A stretch of 64,000 nt of DNA. It comes from a bacterium. GTDB lineage: Bacteria; 4484-113; JAFGCY01. The translations under genes were made by a program, and so were the position numbers. Below, piece by piece: positions 58,900 to 64,000 of the stretch. The DNA lies in contig JADZFO010000046.1 of assembly GCA_020849855.1 (NCBI GenBank), positions 37,985 to 101,984 of the forward strand. Direction: 5' to 3'. Positions within the stretch are counted from its first letter, which is position 1; every line of letters starts with the position of its first letter. A model generated the notes under the pieces. That model was not told where the DNA came from. It was given only the letters and a program-made list of their open reading frames with translations, and did no database searches.

Positions 58900-60081
58900 G
58901 TGCTAAGCTTTCCCGCCTTGGAGAGCCTGCTGAACAGCGACCAGAAAGGTGCACCGCCCGCCGCTCCGCCCAGGCCCGCGCCCATCGAGCGCGGGGTGCT
59001 GCTGTCCGGGGAGTGCCGCTTCCAGGTCGGCGGCCCGGCGGATTTCTTTTGCCGCGCGGCGACGGCGCACGATGTCTATACAGCCCTGGACTTTGCTAAC
59101 AGGCAGGGCCTGAGGCACTTTGTCTATGCCGGCGGCTCGAACCTCTTTTTCTCGGATGGCGGCTTCCGCGGCCTGGTGGTACGCCTGCAGGGCGGAGCCT
59201 GGCGCATTGAGCAGCGCCTGCTGCCGCCGGGGCTGGGGGCCTATGCTGGTCGCGACTCTGTCGGGCGGGGAGCGCTCGAGGTGAATGAAACGTCGATGCC
59301 AGGAAGCCAGGCCTCGAATGTCGAAGGTCGGAGGTCTGAGCCGGACCTGCCACCATCATCAGATATCCGTAGCACTGGCGATTCAGACATTCGACTTGCG
59401 ACTTCCGAATCGCAGCTTGTGTCAACAAGCTGCGTAAGTGTCGACGCCGGCTATGACCTGCCCCAGCTGGTGCGCGAGCTGGCGGAGCGCGACCTTGGCG
59501 GCGTCGAGTGGCTGGGCAATATCCCCGGCAGCATCGGCGGCGCGGTGGTGGGCAATGCGGGCTGCTATGGCCGGGCAATCGCCGAGGTGCTGGTCGAGGC
59601 GCAGGTGCTGCACATCCCCACGCTGACTTATCAGCGCGTCGAGCCGGCCTTCTTTGAGTTTGCCTACCGCCACAGCCAGCTGAAGTACAACGATGACTAT
59701 GTCCTGCTCAGTGCGCTGCTGCGTCTGCAGCCGCGTCCCAGGGCGGAGATCCTGTCCGAGGTGGAGGGCGAGCTGGCCGAGCGCCGCCGCAAGCACCCCC
59801 ACGACGCGGCCTGCGCGGGCTCCTTCTTCAAGAACCCCAGCCGCGAGCAGCCGGCCTGGAAGGTCATCACCGCCGCCGGCCTGGCGAATGCCGAGGTCGG
59901 CGGGGCGCGCCTGCATGAGAAGCACGCCAACTTCCTGGTCAACGCCGGCGGCGCGGGCAGCAGCGACATCATTGCCCTGGCACAGATGGTGCGGCTGGTG
60001 GTGGAAGAGCGCCTTGGCCTGAGCCTCGAACCTGAGGTGCGCTACATCGGCCCGGAAGGCGTTGAGGAGATCTGGCCCTAG
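58900..60081 (+). CDS. murB: UDP-N-acetylenolpyruvoylglucosamine reductase MurB
   Basis: Second step of peptidoglycan precursor synthesis: NADPH-dependent reduction of UDP-GlcNAc-enolpyruvate using FAD. The FAD-binding motif is FVYAGGSNLFFSDGGFRGLV. LGGVEWLGNIPGSIGGAVVG follows, then AYRHSQLKYN (Tyr-Arg-x-Ser), AGSFFKNPSREQPAWKVI (catalytic Ser) and LEPEVRYIGP (catalytic Glu). An insertion of about 60 residues of low complexity (about 121-180) splits the FAD domain just before VDAGYDLPQLV; its DNA carries a heptamer inverted repeat. The stop overlaps the convergent sthA gene by 4 bp. The GTG start is the best of weak options. Confidence 0.94.
   Translation: MLSFPALESLLNSDQKGAPPAAPPRPAPIERGVLLSGECRFQVGGPADFFCRAATAHDVYTALDFANRQGLRHFVYAGGSNLFFSDGGFRGLVVRLQGGAWRIEQRLLPPGLGAYAGRDSVGRGALEVNETSMPGSQASNVEGRRSEPDLPPSSDIRSTGDSDIRLATSESQLVSTSCVSVDAGYDLPQLVRELAERDLGGVEWLGNIPGSIGGAVVGNAGCYGRAIAEVLVEAQVLHIPTLTYQRVEPAFFEFAYRHSQLKYNDDYVLLSALLRLQPRPRAEILSEVEGELAERRRKHPHDAACAGSFFKNPSREQPAWKVITAAGLANAEVGGARLHEKHANFLVNAGGAGSSDIIALAQMVRLVVEERLGLSLEPEVRYIGPEGVEEIWP
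59314..59412. repeat. Heptamer inverted-repeat element inside murB
   Basis: The left arm, TCGAATG TCGAAGG, then TCGGAGG TCTGA (59314-59339), and the inverted right arm (about 59384-59409) match at 20 of 26 positions; the unit is 7 bp. It lies in frame and encodes part of the murB insertion. The repeat at 31223 uses the same unit. Confidence 0.7.
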
Positions 60082-61496
60082 GTCAGCACGCGCTGCGGGA
60101 TGGCGTGCAGGTCGGGGCCAAGCTTGTTCAGCCCGTTGAGCGCCGCGATCTTGTAACACTCCGCGAGCGTCGGGTAGTTGAAGACCGTGTCGACGAAGTA
60201 GTCGATCTGGCCGCCGTAGATCAACACCGCCTGGCCGATATGCACCAGGCTGGTGGCATCCGTGCCGATGGCATGCACGCCAAGCAGGGTGCGGTCCACC
60301 GGGTCGAAGAGCAGCTTCACCATGCCCACGTCATCGCCGATGATCTGCCCGCGGGCCGTGTCCTTATAGCGTCCAATGCCCGTCTCGTAGACCCGGCCTT
60401 CCTTCTTCAGGTCTTCCTCGCTCTTGCCCACCATTGAGATTTCAGGGAAGGTGTAGATGCCATAGGGGAAGTGCGGATAGAAGGGGATGTCTTCCAGATG
60501 CAGGAGCTGGTTGGCGGCCTTGCGGCCCTGGTCGATGGCCGTCGAGGCCAGGGAGGGGAAGCCGATCACGTCGCCGGCGGCGTAAATATGCGGCACTTCG
60601 GTCTGGTAGTGCTCGTTGACCTTCAGCAGGCCGCGCTCGCCCGGGAATACCCCGGCGTTCTCCAGGCCCAGGCCGGCAGTGGCGCCGAAGCGCGGACCGG
60701 CGTAAAGCAGCAGGTCGGCATCAAACTCGCGGCCGCTCTTCAGCCTGCCCGCCACCTTGCGGTCGGCGGTGACATCCACCTCGCCGATCTCCTCGTTGTG
60801 CAGGAACTCCACGCCCATCGAGCGCATGAAGTCGCTGAGCTCGGCCACCAGCTGGCGGTCGACAAATGGCAGCACCGAGCCCCAGCGGTTGACGAGCTGG
60901 ATATCAATGTCCAGCAGGCTGAACATCGAGGCGTACTCAAGGCCGATCACGCCGGCGCCGACGATCATCATCTTCCGGGGCAGGAAGCTCAGGGAGAGGA
61001 TGTCATCGGTGTTCATGATGTGCAGGCCGTCAAAGGGCAGGCCGTCAAGGTCGCGGCTCTCCGAGCCGACGGCGATAAAGAAGCTGTCGGCGGTGAGGGT
61101 GACGGAGCCGACGGACTCGTGCATCATCACGGTGTGGGCGTCCAGGAAGGTCGCCTCGCCGCTGTAGACGGCCACGTCGTTGCGGGTGAGCTGGTTGTGG
61201 ATGACCTCGATCTCGCGGCGGATGATGGCGTTGCAGCGGTAGAGCAGGTCGGCGACGGTGATGTCCTTCTTGACGCGGTAGTCCGAGCCGTAAAGCTTGC
61301 GCTCATGGTAGCCGGAGAGGTAGATGATGGCCTCGCGCAGGGTCTTGGAGGGGATGGTGCCGATGTGCAGGCACTGGCCGCCGACCACCTGGCGCTTGTC
61401 GATGATCGCCGTGCGCTTGCCACTCTTGGCGCACTTGATCGCCGCCTTCTGGCCAGCCGGGCCGCAGCCGATCACAATGACATCAAAGTCGCGCAT
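60078..61496 (-). CDS. sthA: Soluble pyridine nucleotide transhydrogenase SthA
   Basis: A 472-residue flavoprotein that moves reducing equivalents between NADPH and NADH. FAD motif VIVIGCGPAGQKAAIKCA. The active-site region VGGQCLHIGTIPSKTLREAI has a single Cys, where lipoamide dehydrogenase and glutathione reductase have a CxxxxC pair. That is normal for SthA. NAD(P) motif MMIVGAGVIGLEYASMFSLL. C-terminal dimer interface with GTDATSLVHIGQ and NYPTLAECYKIAAL. A TATAAT at 61542 and an AAAGG site drive it. Confidence 0.9.
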   Translation of the reverse strand: MRDFDVIVIGCGPAGQKAAIKCAKSGKRTAIIDKRQVVGGQCLHIGTIPSKTLREAIIYLSGYHERKLYGSDYRVKKDITVADLLYRCNAIIRREIEVIHNQLTRNDVAVYSGEATFLDAHTVMMHESVGSVTLTADSFFIAVGSESRDLDGLPFDGLHIMNTDDILSLSFLPRKMMIVGAGVIGLEYASMFSLLDIDIQLVNRWGSVLPFVDRQLVAELSDFMRSMGVEFLHNEEIGEVDVTADRKVAGRLKSGREFDADLLLYAGPRFGATAGLGLENAGVFPGERGLLKVNEHYQTEVPHIYAAGDVIGFPSLASTAIDQGRKAANQLLHLEDIPFYPHFPYGIYTFPEISMVGKSEEDLKKEGRVYETGIGRYKDTARGQIIGDDVGMVKLLFDPVDRTLLGVHAIGTDATSLVHIGQAVLIYGGQIDYFVDTVFNYPTLAECYKIAALNGLNKLGPDLHAIPQRVLT

Positions 61497-61541
61497 CGCT
61501 ACCTTTTACTACCCCTGCCGCGACCGCCTCGCGGCGCGCAG

Positions 61542-61547
61542 ATTATA
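61542..61547 (-). promoter_or_regulatory. -10 hexamer TATAAT of sthA
   Basis: A perfect TATAAT on the minus strand, 45 nt before the ATG; predicted leader about 38 nt with an AAAGG site. Confidence 0.45.
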
Positions 61548-61647
61548 CATAGGGATGAAATCCCGCGGCTCCCTTCCGGGCCCGGGCCGGTCCGCATCCG
61601 GACCTCCTGCAGCCTCAGCCCCGGGCCCCTGGCCTGACAGCATCCTC

Positions 61648-62646
61648 TTACCAGCGCAGCCAGACCCCCAGCAGGGTGCCGAGGCTGAGCATCACACCAA
61701 AGGCCAGGTGCAGCTTGGCGGTGCCCTCGACGGTGCCCAGCAGCTTCTCGCTCTTGCGGTCCGGCACCTGCATGAAGACCTTTGCCAGCGGCAGGGCCAG
61801 GGGCAGGGTCAGCAGGCACAGCAGCGCGCTCCAGGGCAGGATGCGCAGGGCGGCGAGTACTGCCGCGGAGACATAGGGCGAGAAGAGCAGAAAGTAGTAG
61901 AAGAGTCGCGCCCCGGCCGGCCCCAGCAGGATGCCGGCGGTGAGGATCTTCGCCTTCTCGTCGTCCTCGATATCCCGGGTGTCGTTGGCGTGCAGGATGC
62001 CGGCCACCAGGAAGGACACCGGCAGGGAGACCCAGACCGCGTTCCAGCTGAAGCTGCCGGTCTGGATCACATAGGCGCCTAGCACCATGCCCACGCCCAT
62101 GGTGGCGAAGACCAGCGGGCTGCCCAGCGCCCAGTACTTGGCCCCGGCGTTGCCGCCGGAATACCACAGCACGCCCAGCAGGCCGGCGATGCCGATCACC
62201 AGCAGGGGCAGGGCGAACTGCGGCCCCTTCTGGTACAGCATCCACAGCAGAAGCAGGCCCAGCAGCGAGCCGACCGCGCAGGCGCTGATCGCCCCGCTGA
62301 GCACCTGCCGGGGCTCCATCGCCGCGCTGACCAGGACGCCGGAGCCGCCGTAGGTGTCCGGCCGGTCGACGCCCTTGAGGTAGTCGAAGTAGTCGTTGAA
62401 GAGGTTCACGCCAATCTGGTAGAGCACGCCGGCCAGCAGGGCGATGGCGAAGAAGAGCCAGTTGAAGTGCCCAAAAAGCAGAGTGCTGGCCTCCCCGGCC
62501 CGGGCCGCGCGGGCCGCCTCAAAGGCGGCGTAGGCCGAGCCGAGCAGCACCGGCACAATGCTGGCCGGGAAGGAGTAGGCCCGCACCGCGACGCCCCAGA
62601 GCTTCGCCTTTTCGCCAAATCCCATGCTTGCAGCAGCAGCAGTCAT
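61648..62646 (-). CDS. menA: 1,4-dihydroxy-2-naphthoate polyprenyltransferase (MenA)
   Basis: Attaches the isoprenoid tail in menaquinone synthesis; UbiA superfamily, inner membrane. 332 residues, about nine helices. The first Asp motif is QIGVNLFNDYFDYLKGVDRP (N-x3-D-x3-D) and the second is AGILHANDTRDIEDDEKAKI. This pattern favours MenA over UbiA. The ATG at 62646 has GGAGG 7 nt upstream and TATAAT at 62680. The rest of the menaquinone pathway is not in the window; sthA behind it is a redox neighbour only. Confidence 0.85.
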   Translation of the reverse strand: MTAAAASMGFGEKAKLWGVAVRAYSFPASIVPVLLGSAYAAFEAARAARAGEASTLLFGHFNWLFFAIALLAGVLYQIGVNLFNDYFDYLKGVDRPDTYGGSGVLVSAAMEPRQVLSGAISACAVGSLLGLLLLWMLYQKGPQFALPLLVIGIAGLLGVLWYSGGNAGAKYWALGSPLVFATMGVGMVLGAYVIQTGSFSWNAVWVSLPVSFLVAGILHANDTRDIEDDEKAKILTAGILLGPAGARLFYYFLLFSPYVSAAVLAALRILPWSALLCLLTLPLALPLAKVFMQVPDRKSEKLLGTVEGTAKLHLAFGVMLSLGTLLGVWLRW

Positions 62647-62679
62647 CACTTGCCTCCGGCGCGCGCGGCGCGCAGAGCG

Positions 62680-62685
62680 ATTATA
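62680..62685 (-). promoter_or_regulatory. -10 hexamer TATAAT of menA
   Basis: A perfect TATAAT on the minus strand; predicted leader about 27 nt containing GGAGG. Confidence 0.45.
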
Positions 62686-62966
62686 GGCAATGGCGGAGCC
62701 TGCTCTGGCCTGCAAGTGTCCCGCCCCTGCGTCCTTCCTTCAGCCCTCCGCCCGCCGCGGCCACATTTAACCTTCGTCCTCCAAAACGAACGTAACAAGC
62801 ACCTTTCACTTTCGCGGGCGCACATTTTTTAACCTGGCAGGCCGTTTTTCATCGTCAAATCGATTCTGTAGGGCCCTTTCCGGAGGCGCGCCGGCCGCGC
62901 AGCGTAGACTCGCGGGAAGACGGCGGACATGCTGTATTGCACTACTTTTCAAGTCAGCCCCCGGCG

Positions 62967-62995
62967 GGCCCGGTCCGCGCATGCGCGGCCGGGCC
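62967..62995. other. GC-rich palindrome between menA and a lipoprotein gene
   Basis: GGCCCGG-T-CCGCGCATGCGCGG-CCGGGCC: the inner 14 bp is a perfect palindrome and the 7-bp flanks continue it with one extra base on the left. It lies about 100 nt upstream of the -10 of the lipoprotein gene and could be an operator or a hairpin. The rest of the 487-nt gap 62647-63133 holds the two promoters and no gene. Confidence 0.5.
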
Positions 62996-63093
62996 GGCCC
63001 TGCCAAGCATACCCCGGCGCGGGCCCCTTTCGCCTGCCCAGAAGCCCTGCTTATCACAACTGAGCCGCTTGTAACAAAAGTGCGCAGCGGTGT

Positions 63094-63099
63094 TAAAAT
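63094..63099 (+). promoter_or_regulatory. -10 hexamer TAAAAT of the lipoprotein gene
   Basis: TAAAAT, with TTGTAA 19 nt upstream as a possible -35. Predicted leader about 28 nt with a CTGGAG site. Confidence 0.45.
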
Positions 63100-63133
63100 C
63101 GCCCTGATCAAGCTATTGCTGCTGGAGTCTGAA

Positions 63134-63868
63134 ATGCTCAAGCCTACATTTCTTCTCTATGCCCGCGCGGCCGCGCTGGCTGTGCTTCTGCTCAGCGCGG
63201 GCCTGCTTGGCAGCGGCTGTGTTTCCTTCCAGCCATCGGCCCCGGACAGACCCCACTACCTGAGCGGCAATGTGATCCGCGACATCTCTGTCAGCCCGGC
63301 GCTGCTCTCTCCCGGCGGCGAGGCGATTATCGAGGTGCGCTTTGGCCCCGGCGATGTGCTGGCTCGCGGCATTCCGAACTGCGCGCTGCATCCCGGCGGC
63401 CTGCGCCTGTCCGCCGGCGAGGTCTTCGCCGTGCCGCCGGCCCTGCTGGAAGACAACAGCGCCCTGCCCTCCTTCGCCCAGCTGGAGCAGGAGGCGCAGC
63501 GCGCCAATGCGCAGGCACGCGCGCAGTTTGAGGCGGACTATGACAGCCGGCGGCTGCAGCAGGGCTACAGCGGGCGCGAGGGCTGGGACCCGCTGGGGCG
63601 CTATGGCCGGGACTGGCCCTGGCGCGAAGTCACGGCGCAGGAAGAGGCGCGGCTGCGCAGAAGCGCGCTGGCCAGGCCCTTCAGCCCAGCGCTGCTGGGC
63701 CCCGGCGGGCGCGGTGCCAGCGCGGCGCCGGACGAGCGCGTCTGCGTCTTTGTGCTGCGCGCGCCGCAGGAGCCGGGGGTCTACAGCGCGCATTTCAGCT
63801 GCCCGCAGAGCAGCGGCATCGGCGAGAAGGGCGTGACCAGCCGCAGCTTTAGTATTGAAGTGCGCTAG
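63134..63868 (+). CDS. Lipoprotein of unknown function
   Basis: A 244-residue lipoprotein. The signal LAVLLLSAGLLGSGC ends in a good lipobox (LGSGC, Cys near 29). An N-terminal beta domain opens HYLSGNVIRDISVSPALLSP and then GGEAIIEVRFGPGD. A charged middle segment rich in Arg, Glu and Gln (about 100-180) and a C-terminal strand block ending VYSAHFSCPQSSGIGEKG follow. No known domain recognised. The ATG has CTGGAG 8 nt upstream. The gene ends 6 nt before the IS3-like element. Confidence 0.7.
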   Translation: MLKPTFLLYARAAALAVLLLSAGLLGSGCVSFQPSAPDRPHYLSGNVIRDISVSPALLSPGGEAIIEVRFGPGDVLARGIPNCALHPGGLRLSAGEVFAVPPALLEDNSALPSFAQLEQEAQRANAQARAQFEADYDSRRLQQGYSGREGWDPLGRYGRDWPWREVTAQEEARLRRSALARPFSPALLGPGGRGASAAPDERVCVFVLRAPQEPGVYSAHFSCPQSSGIGEKGVTSRSFSIEVR

Positions 63869-63874
63869 TTGCTT

Positions 63875-64000
63875 TGAACCATCCCGGGTTTCCTGGAGGC
63901 ATTAGTCTGTGGTTACGCTGCCAGAAGGACAGTGTAGCTGGTTACGATACCAGTCCTCCTCATACTCTCGCGGTGGGATGAATCCCAGCGGACCCATCAG
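63875..64000 (-). mobile_element. End of an IS3-family insertion sequence
   Basis: The tip TGAACCATCCCGGGTTTCCT (from 63875) resembles the terminal inverted repeats of IS3-family elements (TGAACC...CCCGGGTTT). It is followed inward by the C-terminus of a transposase on the minus strand. The element runs off the window, so the other end and the target duplication cannot be seen. Confidence 0.7.
63902..64000 (-). CDS. IS3-family transposase (OrfB), C-terminal fragment
   Basis: The last 32 residues of the frame: MGPLGFIPPREYEEDWYRNQ, then LHCPSGSVTTD and a stop. The segment G(F/Y)xPPxE(Y/F)E...YY is the hallmark of the end of IS3-type DDE integrases. Earlier domains lie beyond the right edge, so activity cannot be judged. 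Confidence 0.75.
   Translation of the reverse strand: MMGPLGFIPPREYEEDWYRNQLHCPSGSVTTD

Noticed and set aside
60078..61496. Loss of a redox cysteine in the flavoprotein as a defect
   Set aside because: A single Cys in this loop is normal for SthA transhydrogenases, so it supports the assignment and is not an anomaly.

Overview
The window is a chromosomal segment of a GC-rich, diderm bacterium that I cannot place in a phylum. An outer membrane is suggested by an OstA/LptA-like protein, a Wza-like SLBB export protein and several lipoproteins. Housekeeping genes (dnaB, dnaG, ileS, pgk, murB, sthA, menA, ppk1) lie among many secreted or membrane proteins of unknown function. This looks like an ordinary chromosome with family-specific secreted proteins. 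The only classical mobile element is the end of an IS3-like insertion sequence at the right edge.

Layout: 0-8.7 kb holds an LptA-like protein, dnaB, a polysaccharide export protein, ppk1 and an ECF sigma/zinc anti-sigma pair. 8.7-16.4 kb is a minus-strand block. Read in its own direction it encodes a presenilin-like GxGD multi-pass protein, NfeD, two paralogous secreted proteins, flotillin, a zinc ribbon and a membrane protein. 16.6-24.2 kb holds a WalJ-like MBL hydrolase, a second ECF sigma and its overlapping partner, an ABC-F ATPase, a NaChBac-like channel and dnaG. 24.2-31 kb holds two envelope proteins, an S1 protein, tRNA-Leu and ileS. 31-42.4 kb holds a pair of small L7/L12-CTD-like proteins, a pseudopilin-like protein, a DUF4349 protein, a primase-like/DnaB-like fusion with degenerate active sites, and baeRF, TPR, CBS/DUF21 and TSUP proteins. 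42.6-63.9 kb holds a phosphodiester glycosidase, tyrosine-rich, TPR, DUF4331 and PKD secreted proteins, pgk, redox and PLP enzymes, an FGE-like protein, murB, sthA, menA and a lipoprotein.

Three patterns cut across genes. (1) Many start codons sit exactly 6 nt downstream of a TANAAT-like hexamer without a Shine-Dalgarno sequence, which predicts widespread leaderless transcription. (2) Inverted-repeat elements are scattered between genes and also lie in frame inside genes: twice in ileS, in the ABC-F gene and in murB. One class has GTAGGGGCGAGTC-type palindromes; the other has arms built from degenerate 7-bp repeats. (3) The flotillin/NfeD block begins with a protein carrying all three presenilin signatures (membrane Asp, GMGD, PALP). 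I consider this block the strongest candidate for an undescribed membrane-microdomain proteolysis system. All family assignments are by eye; no database search was run.
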